In this document: positions 11,371 to 23,700 of the stretch, piece after piece
How the letters are laid out: each line of letters begins with the position of its first letter
Position numbering within the stretch: position 1 is the stretch's first letter
NCBI GenBank assembly: GCA_963681505.1
Contig: OY811984.1
Coordinates: 4,993,878 to 5,057,877 of the forward strand
Length of the DNA: 64,000 nucleotides
Reading direction: 5' to 3'
DNA from: Eunapius fragilis
Taxonomy: Eukaryota; Porifera; Demospongiae; Spongillida; Spongillidae
Translations under genes and position numbers: made by a program
Notes under the pieces: generated by a model
What the model was told of the DNA's origin: nothing
Database searches by the model: none
The model's input: only the letters and a program-made list of their open reading frames with translations

Positions 11371-12596
11371 CCATAAGCCCGGATAATCTCCCAATATCGT
11401 TCCAGTTCCTGTATTTTATAAGAAATGATCGGTTTAATCCACAAAGTGGGGGCTGATCTTGATTATAGATTAAGTAAAATTCAACGATCTGAAGAATCCG
11501 ATAGCAACAGTACACCTTCGGGTGTGTTGCAATTTTGACGCTCTTTCGTTTGTTTTTATAACCTACCGAACGTTGGTATGGACGAGTGTAAAGGGCTCAT
11601 AGTGCACGTGAAGGTGAAATTATTCGTGAGGTCCATCGCGGAACCCGTAAGGGTGACATTTCATGAACTCACAATGGTGAAATTATTTCCTCCAAAAATT
11701 ACCTTTAATAAAGGTAGCACCTTTAATTAGAAACAAAACTTTGCGTTCAATGCTACCTTGCTAACGATAATATATCGATCGCCTCGTTTCAATTTCCCCA
11801 TTGTAGCCACAAATACTGTACTAACTTCGTGCTCCAAAGCGAAGTCACCTCCACCATTTGATTTGCTCCTTTCAATTCGTTAATTTAAATCAATCTGTAT
11901 TTCACATAGTCCGGCGAAGCTAGACCCTCCTCTGGCTACGCCTATTCTATAATTGTACGGATTAATTTCTGTTCAATTAAAATATTATTATGTCGGGAGG
12001 AATGCATGGGATGCAGTTTAGTAACGAGGCTTTGTGTGAATTGCATTAGAAAGGGCTTTCCCTGTTGTCACAGTTTGAACAAGGTGCAAGAGCACTTAAC
12101 ATTAAAATTAGCTACTGGATGGATCTATCAAATAAATTGCTGTCCCTTGGTTCAGGATTTATAGTGGACAATAGGTCAAAGTCATAGTGAGTGCACAGCT
12201 TTTCATGGTAAGAACCAGGTAGTACATTCCATGAATTTTAGTGCCGATTTCCTATGAAACAATACATGACTGCCAACCTTGAAGTAAAGTCTACATACAC
12301 ACCTGACTAGCTTGCATGGTCATTATTGATTAACCTGCTTCACACAAAAGTCAACTTCTGAAAAACAGCATCTACAAATACCAAAAAAAAAAAGTTTCCC
12401 AAATAAAGGGCCAATACTACTAGGGTGCAGTGCCAGGAAATTTCCCTGTTCTTTCACTTCACACATATACCCCAATCACACACCATATATGTCTACCTGT
12501 CCAACATGGATATCTGAATTGTGGACAGTTGGGTTAACAATTCAAAAGTGTAACACTTCCAAGTACACATGCACATGAGTAAACGAATAAAAGCAT
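11371..12596. other. No gene recognised
   Basis: AT-rich sequence without coding signals that I could support. Confidence 0.5.
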
Positions 12597-12598
12597 CC

Positions 12599-12739
<141 letters not shown>

Positions 12740-13112
12740 ATGCTGCAAGAAGCCATCATCTATCAGTATGGCAGGCCCAGCATCATACTTGTGCAAGCAA
12801 ATAACACCAGGGCTAGCCTTGCAAGCCATAATATGCAGACTGTTGATCTAGTCATTTCTGGATAATAATGTAATTCATGTACAGTATAATAAAACCTATG
12901 ATTGTTTTATGTTTATCATTTTAATTACACATGCTTGTACATGTCATTACAAGAAGTGATAAAAACGTTCTCTTACGAGAAGGTTGGTGGTGTATAGGAA
13001 TCAAAGGCCATGGTGGGTATAAAAAGCCAGGGAACAAGGCTTCTGATTGAAAAGGTATAGACCTATATTAGCAGCATGTTGTCATATTTAACTGTGTGTG
13101 TCTATTTCACCA

Positions 13113-13174
13113 GACCCACTTTTCGCGTAGCGGTGATGTAATCCACCCGCAGCAGCTGCGTATAGTGGGTCTGG
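13113..13174. repeat. Short inverted-repeat fragment
   Basis: CAGACCCAC at one end is mirrored by GTGGGTCTG at the other, 62 bp in all, followed by GGAGGACGAGAC, which resembles the terminus of the 13237-13870 element. Probably a tiny internally deleted transposon remnant. Confidence 0.4.
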
Positions 13175-13236
13175 AGGACGAGACTACAACTCACCCATAT
13201 AAGGGCATTGCGTGGTTTAGGGCATATCATAGTTTT

Positions 13237-13870
13237 GCCTCGTCCCCAAGCCCTATTTTATATTAAAGTTAGCGGGAACAAAAAAAATAGGGCCTGGTAG
13301 CGATAGGTCTTTGTGCGCATGCGCTAGCCATTTACCAGAAAACGTGAATCGTGTACTGTTGTAATTTGGTTTGTGGTCCTTTCCGTATATTAATTCGTTC
13401 TCCGCGCAAGCTTTACCTCGTCCCAGACCGTCGTATATGCGGATTTGCGTAGCGCTCCATTTCGAAAAATACACCAAATACACAAAATCAATGCTGAACT
13501 TGTGGAGCAATGGTTCGCTTCAGTTTGAACGGTAGGAGTTGGTAGCAAAATGACTGCCCCGGCCCGTACCCAGTAGGAAACCAAGCGAACACATCCCGAC
13601 CATTGTACAGATGGAAAAGTGCTTCCTCCTGCTTGGCCTTGAGTATTAGGCTTTCCTGGTGAACACACCTTAGAGAATAAGCTACCGCATCACGGAACTC
13701 AGCTGAATACGCCATCACTCGATCAGACTAGTACACGGAAAGGATTAAAACAACAGTACATGTTTCACCAGTTTCTGGTGAATGGCTAGCGCATGCGCAC
13801 AAAGACCTTGTCCACCGCCTAAATTGTCTCGCTAACTTTAATATAAAAGTACGGCCTGGGGACGAGGCTA
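13237..13870 (-). mobile_element. TIR element (Mutator-like?) carrying a RecQ-like helicase fragment
   Basis: The left end GCCTCGTCCCCAAGCC, then TATATTAAAGTTAGCG and GTGCGCATGCGCTAGCCATT, reappears in reverse complement at the right end over roughly 100 bp. ATCATAGTTTT flanks both sides (13226-13236 and 13871-13881), giving a 10-11 bp target duplication. On the minus strand at 13488-13718 the sequence encodes ILKAKQEEALFHLYNGRDVF and then a damaged Walker A region: the family pattern PTGYGKS is replaced by PTGYGPGQS before CYQLLPF, so the ATP-binding lysine is lost. Long TIRs and a 9-11 bp duplication fit Mutator-like elements; the superfamily is inferred. No transposase is present, so the copy is non-autonomous. 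Confidence 0.7.
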
Positions 13871-13881
13871 ATCATAGTTTT

Positions 13882-14791
13882 AACTTTAGGACCTTAACCT
13901 ACTGTTTTAGACATAACACTACTACTAATAAAATCAAGATTCAAAAATATCCGGATGGTAATGTTGTCAACATAGAAGAAATCACACACAAAAGTGCCTC
14001 TTCTACATGTCAAGCGAAAGAGCCACTCCCTCTGCATCAATCCAATTCAACTATTGACTAGTTTTGTATCAATCAAATGGTTCATAAAAGATTATTTGTG
14101 AAACCTCGCCTTTTGCTTGGGGTCAATTTGTGCCCTTCCACCGGCTCTGCATGTCAAACTAAAATGGGATTTACAACTCGCCCCCCCCCCTCCCCCACAC
14201 CCCTCCTCCCACCACCCCTGGACACCCCACCACCAACCAAACCGGAACAACATAATCCCCTACCTCATGTCCCTCCAGCTACCCCCACTTATGAACATTC
14301 CCTGAACCCTCTAAGTTTCACCATAGATATTAGAGTAATATCTATGGTTTCACCCCCCCAACATTCCTTTGGTGTCAAAATTACTACTATAGATATTAGA
14401 GTAATATCTATGGTTACACCCCCCAATTCCTTTGGTGTCAAAATTACTATTACCCCCACAGAACACGCACGTCAGGTACTTTCCCCCATAATATAGGCAA
14501 ATGGCAATATTTTTAGAAACCCTCTAAGACCTCAATGATGTAGAGGGTTATCGTGGGAATGAAAACTGACCTCCATACTCCAAACTACTGCACAGGCTTT
14601 ACAGCTCTGATACTGGTATGTATCGGTTCTCTTGACATGCAAGCTTAACAGTTGGATTGTCTGATGTCGTTGGGATACCTGGTGTGTTTACTATCGGTAA
14701 ATTTCATTAAGAATAAAATTAATCATTGTGCAGTTACTAAGTTACTACGGTTACCGTAGGCAGGATTGAGATCCGCCCCCTTCATGAAACC
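13882..14791. other. Dynein upstream region with two palindromes
   Basis: A roughly 75-bp unit is present twice between about 14310 and 14460, each copy containing an ATAGATATTAGAGTAATATC-centred hairpin (14320-14348 and about 14387-14414) and TCCTTTGGTGTCAAAATTAC. The rest is C-rich then AT-rich. I could not identify a core promoter for the dynein gene starting at 14792. Confidence 0.55.
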
Positions 14792-17700
14792 ATGGCCGAC
14801 AGACCGCAAACTAAGGCGGCCACCGTTCGCAAGCACCAGCGCCGAAATCAAGCTACTGAACCCCATAGATCATCAAGGTCCTCCATCACAGCTCCAATAG
14901 GAGACACTAAAGAGAAACAGGTACGTTTAATTATTTCGGTGCAACACAATGCATTATAAGTTTTTTTTTTTGTTTTTTTTTTTTTTGCGTGGGTGATTTG
15001 GGGAATAGGCAAAAGATGCTCGCGAAAGCAAAAGAGCCATGCTGGATGCTAGACATCAGTATCTGTTCTCTTCTATCGCCACTAAATTGGGTATGGAAGA
15101 CGCAGAGGTGGAAGACTCCATGCTTGATGGAGACCAGGTACAACAAAAAAAAAATTATCCCATACAATATTGTGTTCATCGATGCATGGATGTATACAGG
15201 TGACTGCAATGGAAGACTTCTTTTCTCCAACCGGTTCACGCTGCATCTTGTTTTATTATGAAGAAACTGCAACCGCAGGTACCCTATATGCACGTCTTTG
15301 AAGCGGCACAGCTATAAGATTTCTCTCTCCCTCGTTTAACTTTAGGCGCCAAGCAGGGTAAACCATCCAGAAAGCTCTACCTAACGGATGGCACTAGGGA
15401 GCCATTCCCTGGGCTGGGACTGTTCTTTATTCGTATCTCTAACAAACCTGTCACCACCGCCAACGTTGCACAGGAGGTTTTCTTCGGAACTCTTGAATCC
15501 AGCGGAGGCGGCCTTCTTGAGGCTGTGGAGATGCTCCTCTCCAACATCTTCCTTCCCGCCTTGAAGGAACAAACGAGTTGGGGAGCCCTAGCCACGGATG
15601 CCAGCGGACACGCCCTCAAAGAGGCTTTCCTGACGAAACTATCTTCGTTCCTATCTGTGCTGGCCAATGCCCGGGCCAGCATAGGCGACACAGTCAAACT
15701 GTCGCCCTGCTCCAACTCCCAACTGACAGCACTCTGCTCTGCAGCAGACATTGTGGCGGCTACTTCGAATGCAGAACTAGTTGCAGCAGCGGAGGCTTGC
15801 GCCCAGACATGGTGTAAAGAGATAAAGCAGGTGGGTGCATGTATGTGTCACTCTGCGTGCAGGTCAAATATACGGTACTGAGTTCCACCCCTACTCCCAT
15901 ATGATATATGGTTCTCTTACCCTACCCTCTACACACATACACACAACACGCACACACACATACACACACACAATTGCATTCCATGTTCACTTACTTACAT
16001 ATGTTTACATTATTTCTCTAGATTCTGACGGAATCTGAGCAGATGAGGAAAGAGGCTGATGACGTTGGGCCCCAAGCTGAGCTGGATTACTGGAAGAAGA
16101 GGATGGCCAAGTTTGACTCTCTTATCTCCTCCCTAAAAGGTCCAGAGTGCAAAACAGTTCTTAACGTTCTTATAGCAGCCAAATCCAAAGTACTTGAGGT
16201 AAGGAACAGCAATAAGGATTCTTTATTATTATAATACATGTACTGGCCATACCTGTAGTCATGGAGAAAGCTAGACATGACAATCACGGACTTCACTAAT
16301 GAAGCAAAAGACAATGTGAAGTTCCTGTACACTCTACAGAAGTTTTGCGAACCTCTTTACAAGTGTAACCCTGTACGCACCCACGACACATATGCATGTA
16401 CTGTGAGTTAGTAGGCTAATTTGAGTCCATCTTCAGGTGACTATGCTGGACTCCATCCCTGGTCTGATCAACACGATCAGGATGATCAACAGCTACTCCC
16501 GTTACTATAATACATCAGAGAGAATGACGGCCTTGTTTGTGAAGGTCACCAACCAGATGATCACGGCTTGCAGGGCCCACATCACTGACAGCGGCTACCA
16601 CAAGATTTGGGAGCAGGAGAGGACACTGGTCTTGGAGAGGATGGCTGACTGCAAGCGGCTGAATGATGAGTACCAGAAGTGCTTCCAGAGGACCAAGAAG
16701 AAGTTGGAGGAGCATCCTGATGAGAAACCATTTGACTTCTCAGAGACATACATATTTGGCAAATTTGACAACTTCTGCAGAAGGTAAACACATCCAACCA
16801 CCCTCAATGCAATGAATACTAACAACATCCCATTTACCTTTAGGCTGAACAATATTGATGAGTTTCTTCATACCACCATGACCTACGACACAATGGGACT
16901 TTCAAACATAGAAGGCATAGATCAGTTCTATGCCAGATTTACATTACTTGTTACAAACCTCAAGAAAAAGCCCTATGATGCATTAGACCATCGTAAACAG
17001 GACTTTGATATTGACTATCAAGAGTTCAAAGTTCAGCACGAAGAGCTTAATGTAAGCAATAATTCATTGCCTTCCACTTGCTCATTGCATTCCTTTTTTT
17101 TTCATTGAGCAGGTTCAATTAAAAGGGTTTATGGAGCAGTATTTCGAAAAAGCTCATTCTTTACAGAGAGTTATGGAATTCACAGAACGCTTTGAAAGGT
17201 AAGAACTGACCATTTCAAGCATACACCTTAAAGTATCCCAACATCGGCCATCTCTGCCTACAGTTTTTACATGTAATCCTTTCTTTCCTTAGATTACACC
17301 TTCCATGCCTGGACATAACAGCAAAGTGGCGTTTGGTTGTTTCCCTCTATGTGAAGGACCTGCAATTTGTTCAGAGTGAGTACAATGAACAGAAAGAGAA
17401 CCCACCCCTTGCCCGCAACCTGCCCCCCATCTCTGGCAAGATCACCTGGTCCAGGCAGCTCTACCGTCGCATCACTGGTCCCATTGAGGTGATGAAGAGG
17501 CACCCTGATGTGATGGAGATGGTGGAGACTAAGAGAGCCATTAAAGGCTACAACCGCCTTGCCAGGGTGCTGGTGGAATACGAGATCGTCTTTCTGAACT
17601 TATGGACTACACAGTTAGTGAAAGCAGAAGCAGGGCTTTCAGCTACTATTCTAATCAGAGAGCCAGAAAACAATAAACTTCTGATTAACTTTGATAGTAA

Positions 17701-20700
17701 TATCCAAGAGCTGCTGAGGGAGATAGAAGTGGTGGAAAAGCTTGGCATGGAGCTATCTCCCAATGCCAAGGCTCTTAAGGCAAAAGGAGCTGACTTGAAG
17801 GAGAAGTACCAAAATGTTAATGTAAGTGTAAATACATAGCAGTGGTGGCAGAACCCATAGAGCAGGTAAGGCTACAAAGCTTCCTATGGCAAGGCATAGC
17901 CTACCAATCCTGGAATTGAATTACGGTAATAACCACGACTAAGCCCCTACCAACATTTTTGCCCTTCCACCACTGCTGTACAGTTCCCACTGCATATTAC
18001 TATGATTGGTTGATGATAGTTTTGGGCTGTATATATAATGGCAAGTGTAATGATCATGACATTATGGCTTAACTAATGCATCTACATTACATGACCATAG
18101 TCGCTGCTTGAGGAATACAAACGTGTGCTTGCCAAGGTTCCTAACCTACTTGCGGTGCTGGTTCAACCTCATGAAGAAATTGTGGATGAGGCAATAGGCC
18201 CTGGCCTGACTGTGATTCGGTGGACTTCTGTCAGTGTCAATATTTTTGTGGAAAATGTCAAAAGACAGCTCAAGGGACTAGAAATTTTGATAGACAGAGC
18301 AAGTGACATCCTTGACAAGAGAATCGAAGGAATCCTGAAGACTACACTGGCCACAAAGCTCTGTGATCTACCAGACAATGAGCCATGGACAATTGAAGAG
18401 TTTTTCAGCAAAGCTCAGGTAAGTGCTCCCTAATGTAATTAAGTTTAGGTTATTCAAGCTTGTGTTTTGCTGGAGAATAGAAAATAAGTGAGCAAGTTGG
18501 CCCTCAACTGGAAAGAAATAGTTCACTCATTGAGAGTTCAGTTAATGAGCTGGTGGAACTACTCCTGGGTGACATCCCACTGCCTGATGCTGAAGATGAA
18601 GGCACCATCACACCAGTGCCACTGATGGCACAATCAATGGCTGTGTCAAGGATGGGCCTGAATGTTGAACGAAAGGAGGTAGAGCTGCTCCCTGGTGATG
18701 AGGCAGCAAAAAGAAAGAAAGAAAAGACAGAATCTCTGCAGAAAGCTGCAATGGAGCTAGTAGAACATTTCAAGCACAAAAACGTTGACAACTTTATCAA
18801 GCTAATGAAGCAGACCCTGGACCACCTAAAGAGAAGGGTTGCCTTTCCTTCTGCCCTCTCCTATGGTGAATCAACAGATGACAAAAAAAGGGATGTACGT
18901 CCGGCTCTTTATGCAAAGCTTTCCCTCACTGTGCCCACCATAACCCTTCACCCCAGCCTTGAGGATATCCAGGGTGCCCTAAACGATGTTGTTCGCTGCG
19001 CCACCAGTGTTTTCAAAAGCGTATACCAGTGGGGACAGATGAGGGAAGTACCAGGAGTCTCAGACACTCTTCCTAAATCCACCAGCCGGACCATCCTTCC
19101 TGTTGCTTCCACTGTGGAAACGACTGCAACCATGAAGAACCCTTACCTCAAGGACATCTACAAGACAGTTGTGGAGCACAAGGAGGTGGCTAAGCTGGTA
19201 TCCATGCTGTCCAGCACCTTCATGTCTGCAAAGACTCAGGTCACACAGTGCATCGAGCAGTTCAACAAGTTCCAGGCACTTTGGGCTGTGGACAGGGAAC
19301 AGCACATGAAGGCCTTCCTGGCAGAAGAGCCAACCTTGTCAGATTTTGAGGCACAAATCAGAAAGTATGAGGCAATGGAAACTCAAGTGATGGAGGAGCC
19401 TGATCGTGTTGTGGTAGGATCACTGGCACTAATGACAGGTATTTTTTGTTAGCTTACATTTGTTAAGCTCAGTACCACAACTTTTTTTATATACACTAAA
19501 CACCTATGATTTCTCTCATTTCTATCAAACACTTTAATGTCATCAATACTACCACTGGTTTTTAATATGATACCTTTGGCCCAAATATGATATCTCAGGC
19601 CCTTAACCCCAAACATTCTTTTGTCCTTAGATGATTTGCGCATAGCTTTCAGTTCTGAAGCCAAATCCTGGAAAGTAATCTATGGGCGTAATATGAACAC
19701 CAAATACTTGAGTATGATGGAGAAAATAATGGAACAGGTTGACGGCATCAGCAAAAAATTACAGAGGCCTGTCAAAGACTTGGATGATGTTCGCACAGCC
19801 ATGGCTGCACTCAAGGAAATCAGGGAGAACGAGATCACAATTGATAGCTCCCTTGGGCCCATTGAAGTGAGTTGTGTGGCAATGTTTCTGAACACTTTGC
19901 ACCAACATATCTTGCAGGAATCATATTCTATGCTGAGCAAGTTTGGAATCCAGGTAGCCAAAGAGGAAGTAGAGAGGGTGGACACGTTCAGATATTCCTG
20001 GCTGAAGCTGCTTACACTCGGGGTAAGTCAAACAGTGGAGCCATTAGGCTTTGTTCAACAATACACTTATTCATTGGGTAGGGGGAAGTCCAGGCCACGT
20101 TGATCAAGATTCAGCCTCAATTCAAGGAGACACTGCTCACTAACATTGTGCAGTTCAAGATAGACACCACTCAGTTCTATACAGACTACGAAACGGTAAC
20201 TATCAACAGCCATTTTCCTTTTTTCTTGTTACACTACTACCCACCCACACGCATTCTCTTCACTCATGAATCAGTCTTCATGCACACATTCCACCCTCAA
20301 AATGGCAACAGATGTAGTGCATGTCAAGTATCATACTATTTACTGACCTGCAGCTATTGCTCTGCTCTCACATCTTTATAAATACGTATATGGATTGCAC
20401 TAGAATTGAATTATTTTAACAGGCTGGTCCAATGGTGGAGGGGATAAAACCGAGAGAAGCAAGTGACAGGCTCAACACATTTCAGGCCAAGTTTGATGAT
20501 TTATGGCGAAAATTTCAAACATATTCAGACGGTGAAGAGCTGTTTGGCCTTTCTGTCACTGCCTATGATGACCTGGAGAGGATCAGGAAGGAGCTGAGTC
20601 TCCTGCAGAAGCTGTATGGCCTCTACAATGATGTCATGGACAGCATTGATGGTTATTACGACATCCTGTGGGCGGAGCTGGACATTAACAAGATCAATGG

Positions 20701-23700
20701 TGAATTGCTTGACTTCCAGAATAAGTGTCGCAAGCTGCCAAAGGCCATGAAGGATTGGCAGGCTTTCAATGACCTCAAGAAGAAGATTGATGACTTCAAC
20801 GAGACGTGCCCTCTACTGGAGATGATGTCTAACAAAGCAATGCTTGAACGTCACTGGAAACGTTTAGAAGATTTGACAAAGCATCATTTCGATGTTGGAT
20901 CAGAAGCATTTCAACTACGCAATGTCATGGAAGCCCCCTTGCTAAAGTACAGAGATGATGTTGAGGTGAGCTAATTTACTTATTATTGAAAGGCAGTTCA
21001 AATAAAATCCCCTTGATGCATGTAAAAAAAAAAGGATATTTGTATTAGTGCCATTAAAGAGAAGGATATAGAGTCCAAACTGAAGCAGGTGAAGGCCGAC
21101 TGGGCAGTACAGAACCTCAAATTCAACACATTCAAAGCCCGTGGAGAGATGCTGCTGAAGGGAGAGGATACTTCGGCTACTGTCTCCCTGATGGAAGACT
21201 CTCTCATGATACTTGGATCACTCATGTCAAACAGGTAACTATCTGTGTAGGTACCACATTGCTCTGTCAGTGATGAACAACTTTACTAGGTACAATGCTC
21301 CATTCAAGAAAGAAATTCAGTTGTGGGTACAGAAGCTAACCAATTCAACTGAAATCATTGAGAAATGGCTGATAGTGCAGAACCTATGGGTCTACCTGGA
21401 AGCTGTGTTTGTTGGAGGGGACATTGCCAAACAGCTTCCTCAGGTGAGCCGGCTATGACAGTTGCGTGACAGTACAGTTGATTACACATGCAAAAATGTT
21501 TTGTTTCTAGGAGGCCAAGAGGTTCCAAAGCATTGACAAGTCCTGGGTGAAGATCATGACTAAGGCTCACGAGACTCCCAATGTGGTTCAGTGCTGTGTG
21601 GGAGATGAGACGTTGGGCCAGCTGCTGCCACACCTCCTGGAACAGCTGGAGCTGTGCCAGAAGTCGCTCACTGGCTATCTGGAGAAGAAGAGGCTTGTCT
21701 TCCCACGGTTCTTCTTTGTGTCTGATCCTGCCCTCCTTGAAATCCTGGGACAGGCTTCAGACTCACACACCATCCAAGCACACCTGCTGAGTGTGTTTGA
21801 CAATGTGAACAAAGTTACCTTCCATGAAAAGGAGTATGATCGTATCACTCATATCCACTCCAGAGAGCCTGAGACCATAGAGGTAGGCACCATGCCGAAA
21901 CCATAGAGGTAGGCACCATGCCAAGACCATAGAGGTAGGCACCATGCCGAGACCATAGAGATAGGCACCATGCCAAGACCATAGGGGTAGGCACCATGCC
22001 AAGACCATAGAGGTAGGCACCATGCCAAGACCATAGGGGTAGGCACCATGCCAAGACCATAGGGGGTAGGTATTCTGCGTTGGTACATTTGGGAATGGTG
22101 GTGGGGGGGGAGGGGGGGAGAGGGTGGCAAAATGAACACAAAAAAATGGTATTTTCAGGGGTTCCATAGGAACAAAATATATAAATAGAACAGCCCTTAA
22201 CACAGTTTCTGAAAGTGTGTGGCAATCTCAAAATGAAGACAATTTGTTGTTCAAACTGGCTTTGAAATAATTAATAATAAAATTACAGTAAGTCTGAAAA
22301 TTCAGTTGAAATTCAACTATAACCAATTTATTCCCACCAGAAACTCGTATTAGTACACATCCTAACAACATTCTCTAAAGCATCATTGAACCATAAATTA
22401 CAAAATGAAACTCTAGGAATGTACTCCAGTCATGACTTCACAATTATTGCATTCCTCACACCTTACATAAAACTGGTTCATTGATCTTCAATTTCAATGG
22501 TTACATGAATACAGGAAAATTCTATTACTAAGGACAATGCAATCCAAATATATATATAACTTGTGCATTTTCCAATATTAATGTTTTTGCATGACATAGA
22601 ATATGGATTGTTGAGAAAACCTGAATGGTTTGAGTTGAAAGTAGAAGGGAGGCAGGAAATAATAGAACAATGGTACGCTTTTTAATTAGCTCTTTCCTGA
22701 TATAGCTTGAGAAGTCGGTGATGGCTCAGGGGAATGTTGAAACCTGGCTGGGAGCCTTACTCAATGAAGCACTGTCATCATTGCATGCTGTTATCAAGCG
22801 AGCTCACATTACAATAGAAGACCCAAACTTCAACTTGGTTGACTTCTGCAACACCTTTCCAGCACAAGTAAGCTTTCACAAACCAATTGTACAATTCTAA
22901 GCCCAATTCACTACAACAGGTGGGTATAGTGGGTATTCAACTTCTGTGGACAAGGGACGCAGAAATAGCCCTTACCAATGCCCCCTCTGACAAGAAGATC
23001 ATGGCTGCCACAGATGAGCACTTCTTGACGATTCTCAACACCCTCATTGAGGTGACCACAAGGGATCTTACCAGGATAGAAAGGACAAAGTATGAGACTC
23101 TGATCACCATACACCTCCACCAAAGAGACATCTTTCATGATATGGTCAGTCAGAAGCTCGGGGTTTCTTTGACATATCCATGTTTCATGGGGATCCACAC
23201 AATATTTGCCCCCCTACCAGGTTACAATGCGAATCAAGTCTCCAACAGACTTTGAGTGGTTGAAGCAGAGTCGTTTCTATTTCAACGAGGAACGCAACCA
23301 ATCCATAGTCTCCATCACAGATGTTGACTTCATCTACCAGAACGAATTCTTGGGGTGCACAGAGCGTCTTGTGATCACACCCCTCACAGACAGGTGCTAC
23401 ATTACGCTGGCACAGGCCCTTGGGTTCTCGATGGGCGGGGCTCCTGCTGGACCTGCAGGTACTGGAAAGACGGAAACAGTGAAGGACATGGGCAGGGCCC
23501 TGGGCAAGTACGTGGTGGTGTTCAACTGCTCTGACCAGATGGACTTCAGAGGACTGGGCCGTATATACAAGGGCCTGGCCCAGTCAGGGAGCTGGGGCTG
23601 CTTTGATGAGTTCAACCGCATAGAGCTACCCGTGCTATCAGTGGCCGCACAGCAGATCGCTGTTGTCCTGATGTGCAAGAAGGAGAGAAAACCGGAGTTC

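Noticed and set aside
21763..22231. Repeated GLGMVPT protein on the minus strand
   Set aside because: Translation of the 26-bp splice-site minisatellite; overlaps a proven dynein exon on the other strand.
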